From contig CAYFWU010000017.1 of assembly GCA_964347025.1 (NCBI GenBank), positions 1-22,857 of the forward strand: a DNA stretch of 22,857 nucleotides, read 5' to 3'. A program made the translations under genes and the position numbers. The notes beneath the pieces were generated by a model. That model saw only the letters and a program-made list of their open reading frames with translations. It searched no databases and was not told the DNA's origin. The stretch comes from CS3-C152 sp964347025 (GTDB lineage: Archaea; Aenigmatarchaeota; Aenigmatarchaeia; QMZP01; QMZT01). This document shows, in pieces, positions 14,582 to 21,646 of this stretch (position 1 is its first letter; each line of letters begins with the position of its first letter).

Positions 14582-15427
14582 TCATTTCCTGACTTCCTTC
14601 TCTATGGGTTCTTTTATGAGAACGGAGTTGGGTATGGTGACCGTCCTCTTGTTAATCCGTATATCAACAGAATAAGGATTCATCCTCTCAACGATTCCCG
14701 AGTATTTCCTGAACTTCACCCTGTCCCCCACCTTCAGCATACCTTTCACATGGATTCCTGCAGTAAAATTCGGGATGAGGTCTTTCAGACCCAGACCCGT
14801 CACCATTACAACTATAAGCAGAAGGGCAGAGAACAGTATGAGCAGGGCATTGACATCCAGGCCTATCATGGAGAGCGCGATTATCAGGGCGATCATTGCG
14901 ATAGAATATTTTATTACCCCTCCTGAAAATTTGCTCAGGATATCCTCCCTGAATATCTTTATAATTGCCTCCTCAAAAACCTTCCCGAAGAAGTCGGCTA
15001 TTATGAAGCCCACCACGACAACAAGGATTGCCACTATGAACCTCGGGACGAATATTAATATCTGGTTGAATATGTTCGCCACAGAGGCGAAGCCAAGAAC
15101 CTGGACCACGACCGCCAGCGTAACGATATAAATGCTCCACTTTACCAGGTCCCCTATCAGATCCACAACGTTCCCTTTGTAACCTGTTACCTTCAGAACA
15201 TCCTCTGTCCACGTCTTTGCCGTGATCCTCTTCAGGCCGGCAACAGAAAGAATCTTTGTTACTATAATCTTGCTTATCTTTCCCACTATGTAACCCACTA
15301 ATAGTATGATAACTATCTGTATTATCAGCTGGAGATTCGGAAGTATGTATTCTGGAACAAGCTGCCTGAAAAATGAAATAACCCACGTGTTTAGGGATTC
15401 AAGGAACGCGTTCAAATCCATAGCCAT
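14582..15427 (-). CDS. MscS-type mechanosensitive channel protein with extra N-terminal helices
   Basis: 281-aa membrane protein. Residues about 28-165 hold several hydrophobic helices, two of them of the repeated type VGYIVGKISKIIVTKIL and VVGFIIADFFGKVFEEAI (conserved TM-helix repeat family). Residues about 180-220 form the pore helix region, ending GLGLKDLIPNFTAG, followed by the MscS beta domain: HVKGMLKVGDRVKF, GIVERMNPYSVDIRI and RTVTIPNSVLI. The protein ends soon after the beta domain, so the C-terminal alpha/beta vestibule of E. coli MscS is missing. It probably forms an oligomeric osmotic safety valve; reduced architecture makes gating uncertain. Start: ATG at 15427 with TTTATATATC 27 nt upstream; an ATG two codons later also exists. 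Confidence 0.85.
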   Translation of the reverse strand: MAMDLNAFLESLNTWVISFFRQLVPEYILPNLQLIIQIVIILLVGYIVGKISKIIVTKILSVAGLKRITAKTWTEDVLKVTGYKGNVVDLIGDLVKWSIYIVTLAVVVQVLGFASVANIFNQILIFVPRFIVAILVVVVGFIIADFFGKVFEEAIIKIFREDILSKFSGGVIKYSIAMIALIIALSMIGLDVNALLILFSALLLIVVMVTGLGLKDLIPNFTAGIHVKGMLKVGDRVKFRKYSGIVERMNPYSVDIRINKRTVTIPNSVLIKEPIEKEVRK

Positions 15428-15448
15428 ATAGAATTTGATTAGGAATTT

Positions 15449-15458
15449 GATATATAAA
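15449..15458 (-). promoter_or_regulatory. TATA box of the MscS-type gene
   Basis: TTTATATATC on the minus strand, centred 27 nt before the ATG at 15427, with no Shine-Dalgarno: a good leaderless promoter. Confidence 0.55.
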
Positions 15459-15471
15459 TGTAAATTTGGGT

Positions 15472-16389
15472 TTAAAGCATGGTTTTGTTCTTAAGAACAT
15501 CTTTGACAACACTCTTAGCATCCTCAAAAAATTTCATAAGCATTGGCTTCTCCTGATGCTTCCGGTAGTTGTCGTATATGCGCTTTACCGTCTCTTTCGG
15601 GAGATCAACCCCCGTTGCCTTGCTGGGTGCGATCAAGTCGGGATCAAGATTTACGTTCACGACCTTGGGCTCTCCGTTCAGACTTATGTCAATCCTCGCT
15701 ATCTGGGTGTCGATCGCTTTCGCCGCTTCTAGCGCCAGGTGGTTTGTTTCTATGTTCGCCTTGTGGTTCTTGAACTCTCCCTTTGAAAAAACAACATCCC
15801 TCTCCTTGGTCTTTTTCTTTGCGCAGGCAAGAACGTCCGGATCAGCGACGTAGCATGAAACCAGGTCTTTGACAAGTTCCTCTACGAGAACAGGCTGTTT
15901 CAGGCTCCCAAGTGCATCAATCACAGATTTTGCCTCCGTAAGCGTATTGGCAACGACGCCCGTCTCCTTCCCCGGGACCCTTACAACTATGGGGAATTCG
16001 CTCTCCTCCAGGATCGAATGTGCTGCCTTCGCGGATCTGGCAAGCTGTATGTTAAGGGTGTTTATGTCCCTCTTCCTGAGAACGCTGAGCAGGAAGAATC
16101 TCTCGGATGCGAGAAGGAACGTGATGGGTTTTATGGGGGTGAATGTTGCCGGAGGGAGAAGAGAAAGCAACTGATATGCATAGGAATAGAATCTGGAAGG
16201 GATTCTAGGGTAGATTGAATTGAACTTCATCAGATCCGAGGTTCTGTATGAAATCGCAAACTTCTCGCCAAGACCAATACTGATCCCGTCTATCGGAACG
16301 AAAAACACAGAAGCGAATCTATTCTTCGCCTCTTCTAGCAATCTCAGGTTGGTCTCGGATTTCTCAAGTCCGATTATACACAGAGTCAT
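15472..16389 (-). CDS. Degenerate RimK-like ATP-grasp protein (probable pseudoenzyme)
   Basis: 305 aa, recognisable as a divergent sister of the ATP-grasp protein encoded next to it. Matching blocks: EFPIVVRVPG against LPAVIKLLSG, QPVLVEELV against QEMLIEKFI, HKANIETNHLALE against KANIHLGGRAVSY, ARIDISLNGEPKVVNVN against CAIDMVVSKEGPQVIEVN. Key residues are changed: the ATP-binding Lys becomes R137, the Gly-rich loop becomes PGKETGV, the Arg of DVRG is lost, and the metal-binding Glu of EVN is N245. D234 and N247 remain. A catalytic role is therefore doubtful; a regulatory or scaffold partner of the intact enzyme is an inference. A TATA-like CTTTTTAAAC lies about 40 nt upstream, and GGGGG 4-5 nt before the ATG may serve as a weak ribosome site. 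Confidence 0.7.
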   Translation of the reverse strand: MTLCIIGLEKSETNLRLLEEAKNRFASVFFVPIDGISIGLGEKFAISYRTSDLMKFNSIYPRIPSRFYSYAYQLLSLLPPATFTPIKPITFLLASERFFLLSVLRKRDINTLNIQLARSAKAAHSILEESEFPIVVRVPGKETGVVANTLTEAKSVIDALGSLKQPVLVEELVKDLVSCYVADPDVLACAKKKTKERDVVFSKGEFKNHKANIETNHLALEAAKAIDTQIARIDISLNGEPKVVNVNLDPDLIAPSKATGVDLPKETVKRIYDNYRKHQEKPMLMKFFEDAKSVVKDVLKNKTML

Positions 16390-16462
16390 AAAACCCCCAT
16401 TTCTAAGTTATGAAATTGTATCTTGGTTTAAAAAGTTTAACGTTCCTTCGTTTTGTCAGAAT

Positions 16463-17341
16463 TTATCTCTTCATTTCATCCTTCACGAATTCTATTATCC
16501 TTCTCGCGATGTTTATGTCCGTGGTTTTCTCGATCGCCTTCAGGCCGAAGTTGATGTTAACCTCGATAACCTGTGGGCCTTCCTTGCTGACAACCATGTC
16601 TATCGCGCATAACCTTGATTTTATCGCTTCACCTGACTTTAAAACGATCTCTTCCATTTCGGGCGTCAGCTTGTAAGAAACAGCCCTCCCCCCTAGGTGT
16701 ATATTCGCTTTTTTCTCTCCTTCAGGAGCGATTCTCTTATAGGAAGCAATTATTTCGTCCCCTGCCATGATTCCTCTCACGTCCTCCCCGGGGTTTGGTA
16801 TGAACTTCTCGATCAGCATCTCCTGTTTAAGGATCTTCATGGTCTCTATTATTGATTTGAACGCCTCCTTGGAATCAATCATCAAAACCCCCTCGCCCCC
16901 GAAACCGCTCAAAAGTTTTATAACGGCAGGAAGTTTCATCTTCTCCATAACCTTATTTGCAGATTCCCTGGAGGAGGTCAGGTAGGTCTCGGGAATCGGA
17001 ATCCCGTGTTTTGCGAGCTGTTCCAGCGTAATGAATTTGTTGTGCGCGATTATAACCGTCTCGGCCACGTAAGGCTTCCGAACTCCCAGGTGGTCCAGAA
17101 AACGCATGATAGGATACCCGACCTGCGCGCGTTTCGAATCTATCCTCGGGAGGATGTATTCATATCCTTCAAGAGCGTCCTTCTCGTGAAAGGCGTGTAA
17201 ACCCTTTCTATCAGTTTTTAACCGAACGTCTATGGCAGGAATGAGTTTAACGTTTTTGAAATCCTTTCGTGCTTCCTCTAAAATTCTTTTCGTACTGTAA
17301 CCGGCTTCTCCTTCTCTCGGACCTAGGACAGCGAATTTCAT
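16463..17341 (-). CDS. RimK-like ATP-grasp ligase
   Basis: 292-aa ATP-dependent carboxylate-amine/thiol ligase of the RimK/LysX/MptN/CofF group, which adds glutamate or similar residues to proteins, peptides or coenzymes. Seen: N-terminal pre-ATP-grasp domain (1-95; ILPRIDSKRAQVGYPIMRFL, residues 63-82), KFITLEQLAKHGIPIPET (102-119), ATP-binding K142 and SGFGGEGV (145-152), LIEKFI (176-181), DVRG (187-190), AID (246-248) and the metal-binding EVNIN (260-264). All catalytic positions look intact, unlike the paralogue downstream. The substrate is not predictable. Its Shine-Dalgarno contains the HerA-like stop codon, so it is translated from the same message as the ATPase. Confidence 0.88.
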   Translation of the reverse strand: MKFAVLGPREGEAGYSTKRILEEARKDFKNVKLIPAIDVRLKTDRKGLHAFHEKDALEGYEYILPRIDSKRAQVGYPIMRFLDHLGVRKPYVAETVIIAHNKFITLEQLAKHGIPIPETYLTSSRESANKVMEKMKLPAVIKLLSGFGGEGVLMIDSKEAFKSIIETMKILKQEMLIEKFIPNPGEDVRGIMAGDEIIASYKRIAPEGEKKANIHLGGRAVSYKLTPEMEEIVLKSGEAIKSRLCAIDMVVSKEGPQVIEVNINFGLKAIEKTTDINIARRIIEFVKDEMKR

Positions 17342-17346
17342 AAGTT

Positions 17347-17352
17347 ATCACC
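17347..17352 (-). promoter_or_regulatory. Shine-Dalgarno site of the RimK-like gene overlapping the HerA-like stop
   Basis: GGTGAT, 5 nt before the ATG at 17341. The TGA inside it is the stop codon of the HerA-like gene. The overlap ties translation of the two genes together. Confidence 0.75.
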
Positions 17353-19393
17353 TTATCAGATCCCTCACTATTTTGGATTTCTCAATTTCTACTCTATTAT
17401 TCAAGCCATTTATTAAATATTTTGTGTTCTTATGGGAGACAACCCAGTAGGGATAGTAAACCGCTTTGACCTCCAGAATACGAATGCCCCAGAGTTCTCC
17501 TATCTTCCGGACAAAGTCAGGGGAAACCATGAACTCGAGAAAATCACCTTCCCTCTCCTTTTCGGTAACTTCGTAATCCATTTTGAGCATTGAAGGTTCG
17601 GATGGGATGTTCAGGTTGAAAGCGCTTCTGAACATATAACCATCAGAGGCCACGAATTTTTTCTTGGCAAGGTAGTTAAGGTTGACCTTCACGTTGCTGA
17701 GTAGCATGTTAAGGTCATTCGATATTTTTTCAATGGTTGCGTAGTTGTTTTTAATAAGGTGGAGAATGATTCCTCTCTGTGAGGGTGAAAGTTCAAGGAA
17801 AGAACGAATCCCCTTGGTGTATTCGACCGAGTCGTGCTGGGCGAAAATCAGCTCTCCTGTCACGCCGTCTACATAAAATTCAGAATCCTCCCCCCTGTGA
17901 ACGCCTATAGCCTTCCAGACAGGGTAGTTAAGGAATCTTATCTCATCTATTCCTTTAAAGCTTCGCTTTACGTCTTCCTCAAAGAATCTCGGCTGGAAGG
18001 CCAAAATCTTCTCTTCAAAACTTATTTTACGCTCTCCCACCTTTATCGCCTCCCCTCCGTGCTCACTTCTCCGAACGCGTATATCCACCAGTAACGGTTG
18101 TTCGGTTACGCCGACCACCAATCCCATGCCTATAGGAAGATCTTTAATCTCTTCCTTCGTTCCAAAACTTATCCCCTCAACCGATTCCATTATCGCCTTG
18201 ATGTCGTTGGGATTCGTTACCTTCAGTATTATCTGGGTCGAACACTGGGAAAGAACGTTCTTGTCCACTTTCGCGGGTCTCTGGGATATTATACATAAAC
18301 CTACCCCGAACTTCCTGCCTTCCGAGGCTATGGTTCGAAGGATTTTTGATGAGGAGACCTCTCCAAGACCCCTCTCCGGACAGAAGTTATGGGCCTCCTC
18401 AAGAACGATGAAGTACTCAGATATCTTCCCGCGCTTTCGAGCATTGAAAAGCTCCTTTGCTACCTTAAGGACAGCTATCTGCTGGATTTCAGGGGGCGCT
18501 TCCTTAAGGTCTATTATCGTTATCTTTCCCTTCTTAACGAGGTCGTTTGGTTTGGTGGGATTCGCTGAGAAGAGCTTTGTTCTCTCCAGAACCTCGAGCA
18601 AGGAAATCAATCCCCATTTGGCAGGAGTTTCTATCGAGCTCACTTCTTCTATTATATCCCTCAGCGTGTAATCCTTCCCTTCAAGGTTCTTGATCGCAGA
18701 ATAGAGCAAACCTCTCTGAGTGGAGGATATTTTCGCCGGCAACATCTCAAAGATCTCATCAGTCGTTAGTTTTGAATCGAGCTTCAAAGGGTTCCCTCCC
18801 CCGAGATCGAATGTCTGGATGTTCCTTTTGTACGATCTCGGCTCTATCCCGAACCCCTCCATCAATCTGGTCTCCTCTTCTTTTTTGTTCTCTTTAGCAA
18901 GGGTTGAGTATTCTCCATGCGGATCGATTATAACCGCCGGAACGTCATTTTCAGCGAGCTCCTCAAGCAGGACGCCGGCGGCGTAGGATTTCCCGGTCCC
19001 CGTCTTCGCAAGTATCGCAACATGTTTTCTTATCAGGTGTTTTACAGGGAGGTTGACATGTATCTTGTAGCCTTCCAGTAGACCTACATACAGACCATCA
19101 TCCTTTAGTCCAAGTGTCTGTTTGATCAGCTCTTCATCTGCCATGAACACGGGGGTTTCCGGTTCGAAAGGGACGTTTAAAGGTTTTAGAAAACCCCTGG
19201 AATCCCTGTAACCTATGACCTTTGCCTTCCCTAGCGTTCGGTTCGGGTATTTCGTGATGGAGTCTATGTAGGCAAGAACCCATCTACCTTCAAAATCCTT
19301 TATGGCGATGTACTGCAGTTTCTTGATCCTTGCTTCCGCTTTGAAGTTGAATCCCTTAGTCGTAACGCTCCCCGAGATCTTCCCCAACATCAT
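17348..19393 (-). CDS. HerA-like hexameric ATPase with winged-helix and duplicated C-terminal module
   Basis: 681-aa FtsK/HerA-superfamily ATPase (DUF87). N-terminal beta-barrel (HAS-like, 1-115), Walker A AKTGTGKS (129-136), PHGEY (158-162), Walker B FIVLEEAH (328-335), arginine region SEGRKFG (357-363), SQRP (370-373). The ATPase core ends about residue 452; a 229-residue extension follows, which ordinary HerA (about 500 aa) lacks. It contains a winged-helix-like segment (535-585) flanked by two similar pieces, NYPVW...VDGVTGE (489-515) and YYPYW...INGLNN (646-666). HerA normally sits with nurA, mre11 and rad50; none is here. Instead it is in an operon with two ATP-grasp genes, so it is better called HerA-like than HerA. 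Start ATGATG with TTTTATTAAAG 26 nt upstream. Confidence 0.85.
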   Translation of the reverse strand: MMLGKISGSVTTKGFNFKAEARIKKLQYIAIKDFEGRWVLAYIDSITKYPNRTLGKAKVIGYRDSRGFLKPLNVPFEPETPVFMADEELIKQTLGLKDDGLYVGLLEGYKIHVNLPVKHLIRKHVAILAKTGTGKSYAAGVLLEELAENDVPAVIIDPHGEYSTLAKENKKEEETRLMEGFGIEPRSYKRNIQTFDLGGGNPLKLDSKLTTDEIFEMLPAKISSTQRGLLYSAIKNLEGKDYTLRDIIEEVSSIETPAKWGLISLLEVLERTKLFSANPTKPNDLVKKGKITIIDLKEAPPEIQQIAVLKVAKELFNARKRGKISEYFIVLEEAHNFCPERGLGEVSSSKILRTIASEGRKFGVGLCIISQRPAKVDKNVLSQCSTQIILKVTNPNDIKAIMESVEGISFGTKEEIKDLPIGMGLVVGVTEQPLLVDIRVRRSEHGGEAIKVGERKISFEEKILAFQPRFFEEDVKRSFKGIDEIRFLNYPVWKAIGVHRGEDSEFYVDGVTGELIFAQHDSVEYTKGIRSFLELSPSQRGIILHLIKNNYATIEKISNDLNMLLSNVKVNLNYLAKKKFVASDGYMFRSAFNLNIPSEPSMLKMDYEVTEKEREGDFLEFMVSPDFVRKIGELWGIRILEVKAVYYPYWVVSHKNTKYLINGLNNRVEIEKSKIVRDLIR

Positions 19394-19413
19394 ACCTAAA
19401 TAATGGGATTAAA

Positions 19414-19425
19414 ACTTTAATAAAA
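19414..19425 (-). promoter_or_regulatory. TATA-like box of the HerA-like operon
   Basis: TTTTATTAAAGT on the minus strand, centred 26 nt before the ATG at 19393. It fits a leaderless first gene followed by the SD-led RimK-like gene. Confidence 0.5.
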
Positions 19426-19434
19426 TTAAAACTT

Positions 19435-20655
19435 TCATCCTGTCTTAACTTCAGAAAGCCAGAAATTCGGATGTGCTTGCATCTCCTGTTTCCATGCTTG
19501 CGCAGCAGGATCATTTGCGTCTAGTCTGAAATGCGCTCCTGGCTCAGCTAACTGAAAATAAAAGATTAGTGCTACCTGCGGATAATCTGTTTTTATTTTT
19601 TGAAAGAACTCTTTAAACCAGGGAGATCTATCCATAGTACCTACTTTAATAGCACTAAACTCTAAAATCATCAAAGGTTTGTTAGGGTTAATTTTCATTG
19701 CATCAGAATAAGCAGGTTCTATCTCATCTGAGACTGTTCTCCACTGTCCTCCCTCAGGAAAAGCATGTAAGTCAATTGCATGCCAGTCAACATAGTCATC
19801 TCCTGGATAATAATCCTTATAAGAGGTGTAATGATTAGGAGCATTCTTTTTAATATCCTCATCAACATTACCAGTTGTCATTGCTCCCATCACCCAAGTC
19901 ACCTTATTAGGTGCTATGTTCTCAACCAAGTCATGGATATGCCTTGCAGCATCTATGTATCTCTCAGTGCCATCTAATACATTTGAATCGCCATATTCTT
20001 TCCTTGGATCACCTCCTCTTGCCATAACATCTTCATAAGTTTCATCTCCTTTTGGACCATAACCACCCCCATCATAACCAGAAGGTACAGGAGGATCTTC
20101 AAGACCAGGAACCATTGTGTTTGGTTGTAATCTTGGCTCTCTCTGGTAAAGCCAGAATATGGGTCTGTTCAATTTCTTGATTTCCTGCGCAACCTGTTTT
20201 ATTTCATTATCAAAAACCCCATTAATTATGGCTTGAGGTGAGTGTGTATTTGAGGGGATTAAATATTCTATTCCATACACACTTATGTAACCGTCCTGAT
20301 AACATTGCTCATGACCTGCTCTGTCAAAATTAGGTGGTGTTCCTTCAAATCCTCCATCGAAAATCGGATTCTTACACCCAATCGCGACCTTTTTACCTAT
20401 GGCTTTCTCGAATGCTTCTTGACCGTCATCAAAGTTATACGCCCCTAAGTAGATTCCGTTTCCAGGGTCAAGGATTTTCAGACCGACTTTTCCATCTCCA
20501 CCATTATCTGGTCCAATAACTCTACAGTCCTGAGGACACGTATCATCGTTCTCCCCGAGATTGTTTTCGCACACTCCGTTCCCACAATTCTGCTGTACGC
20601 ATCCGCTCAGAAAAATAACCAGAAACAATGAAAAAAGGAGTATGAATTTTTTCAT
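19435..20655 (-). CDS. Secreted lipoprotein with GH26-like glycoside hydrolase domain
   Basis: 406 aa. Lipoprotein signal peptide with LSGC (anchor C19), then a Cys-rich knot CGNGVCENNLGENDDTCPQDC-type segment (C24-C44, seen in many secreted archaeal proteins), a GD-rich linker (46-56), and a TIM-barrel-like domain (about 58-402). In it GIYLGAYNFD (67-76), RPIFWLYQREP (164-174, candidate acid/base E173), VDWHAIDLHAFPE (289-301), NKPLMILEFSAIK (325-337, candidate nucleophile E332), and YPQVALIFYFQ (358-368) follow the order seen in GH26 beta-mannanases and relatives. The usual HEMNGxWxPW is poorly kept, so substrate and activity are open. By eye GC is near 40% in its body, lower than in the HerA-like gene next door, suggesting later acquisition. 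Confidence 0.7.
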   Translation of the reverse strand: MKKFILLFSLFLVIFLSGCVQQNCGNGVCENNLGENDDTCPQDCRVIGPDNGGDGKVGLKILDPGNGIYLGAYNFDDGQEAFEKAIGKKVAIGCKNPIFDGGFEGTPPNFDRAGHEQCYQDGYISVYGIEYLIPSNTHSPQAIINGVFDNEIKQVAQEIKKLNRPIFWLYQREPRLQPNTMVPGLEDPPVPSGYDGGGYGPKGDETYEDVMARGGDPRKEYGDSNVLDGTERYIDAARHIHDLVENIAPNKVTWVMGAMTTGNVDEDIKKNAPNHYTSYKDYYPGDDYVDWHAIDLHAFPEGGQWRTVSDEIEPAYSDAMKINPNKPLMILEFSAIKVGTMDRSPWFKEFFQKIKTDYPQVALIFYFQLAEPGAHFRLDANDPAAQAWKQEMQAHPNFWLSEVKTG

Positions 20656-20662
20656 GTTTTAA

Positions 20663-20681
20663 TTTTGTATTAAACTGTATT
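20663..20681 (-). promoter_or_regulatory. AT-rich promoter-like stretch of the GH26-like gene
   Basis: The 32-bp spacer holds AATAAATAC (minus strand, about 20672-20680), about 21-26 nt before the ATG at 20655. No Shine-Dalgarno is seen. Confidence 0.35.
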
Positions 20682-20687
20682 TATTGT

Positions 20688-21611
20688 TCACCAGACCCAA
20701 CCAAAACCAGTTTCCTGTTCCCTTTGTCTCTTGGTTCTCCTCTTCCTCTCCTGCCTGCCGATCAGGAGATTCGCCAGTATTATCAGGAATCCTCCGAATA
20801 TCACGTACTGGGGAAGGGATTCGCCCAGGATCAGAAACGCCAGTATTATCGCCGTCAGGGGATCGGTGAGACTGGATATGATCACTGCATTGTGTGCCCT
20901 TGTGGTTTTCAGACCCTTAGCATAGAAAATGTACCCTAAAAAAGAAACAAAGGCTATCCCGAGTATATAGATCGGGACTGCTCCCGAAAGGGAGAATGCA
21001 AAAGGTTCGAGGGGGAGGAACAGTATCAGGATCAGGCCTCCGATCAGCAGGGGCCAAAAACTCACCTTCCAGTAAGGAAGACCTTTACGTTCGAAGAACC
21101 GCATGAAAACAATGAAAACTGAGTATCCTACTCCTGCTGAAATCGCGAGGAGGTTACCGAAGGTGTTCGCTGCCAAATTCAACTCGGATCCATATATAGA
21201 CCACACCCCTGCCAAAACCAGGATCAGCGCTATCAATTCCCACTTAGTTATTCTCTCTTTCAGCAGAAACCAGGAGAGGAAGGCAGTTACGAGTGGGTAG
21301 ATGTAAACAAGCAAGACAGCGTTGGCAACGGGAATGTAAGTGAAAGATTTAACATAGAGGCCGAAGCCTAGCGTGACACCGAAAAACCCCGCTATCAGGA
21401 AGTATATAAGATTCCTCTTCTTTATCCCCAAGGTTTCGAGGGTTTTCAGATCCTTTGCAAACAGGATGAAAAGGAATATCATTGCGCTCGCTAACAACAC
21501 CCGGAAGATCGTGAGAAGGAAGGGCGAGACGTTTGCTCCTATCAGCTTCACCCATATACCGATCGTTCCCAGGAAGAATCCGGTAAGAATCAGGTAAAAA
21601 GTTCCCTTCAT
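20688..21611 (-). CDS. EamA/DMT-superfamily transporter
   Basis: 307-aa membrane protein with ten predicted helices in two EamA repeats (about 5-138 and 148-288). Repeat signatures: GFFLGTIGIWVK and FRVLLASAMIF in the first half, ending YPLVTAFLSWFLLKERIT (105-122); in the second half GYSVFIVFMRF and SSLTDPLTAIILAFLILGE. The Arg/Lys-rich C-terminus (RQERKRRTKRQRE) is cytoplasmic. These carriers export or import amino acids, sugars or nucleotide-sugar-like metabolites; the substrate is unknown. The gene is divergent from the HtrA gene across a 35-bp spacer. Confidence 0.88.
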   Translation of the reverse strand: MKGTFYLILTGFFLGTIGIWVKLIGANVSPFLLTIFRVLLASAMIFLFILFAKDLKTLETLGIKKRNLIYFLIAGFFGVTLGFGLYVKSFTYIPVANAVLLVYIYPLVTAFLSWFLLKERITKWELIALILVLAGVWSIYGSELNLAANTFGNLLAISAGVGYSVFIVFMRFFERKGLPYWKVSFWPLLIGGLILILFLPLEPFAFSLSGAVPIYILGIAFVSFLGYIFYAKGLKTTRAHNAVIISSLTDPLTAIILAFLILGESLPQYVIFGGFLIILANLLIGRQERKRRTKRQREQETGFGWVW

Positions 21612-21646
21612 AAAGATATTTATAATTATGTATTATAGAAAAGTTT
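21612..21646. promoter_or_regulatory. Compact overlapping divergent promoter, EamA transporter and HtrA
   Basis: In a 35-bp spacer, ATATTTATAAT (about 21615-21625) is about 26 nt before the plus-strand ATG at 21647, and GTATTATAG (21629-21637; minus-strand CTATAATAC) is about 22-26 nt before the minus-strand ATG at 21611. The two promoters must overlap face to face, so their use is likely mutually exclusive. Confidence 0.5.

Noticed and set aside
18126..18671. A 181-codon plus-strand frame inside the HerA-like gene
   Set aside because: The minus strand carries the Walker B and arginine motifs there; the plus-strand frame has no domain or start signal.
17348..19393. Classical HerA of the HerA-NurA-Mre11-Rad50 repair operon
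   Set aside because: None of the usual partners is next to it, and the 229-residue C-terminal extension is atypical, so the call was kept at HerA-like.
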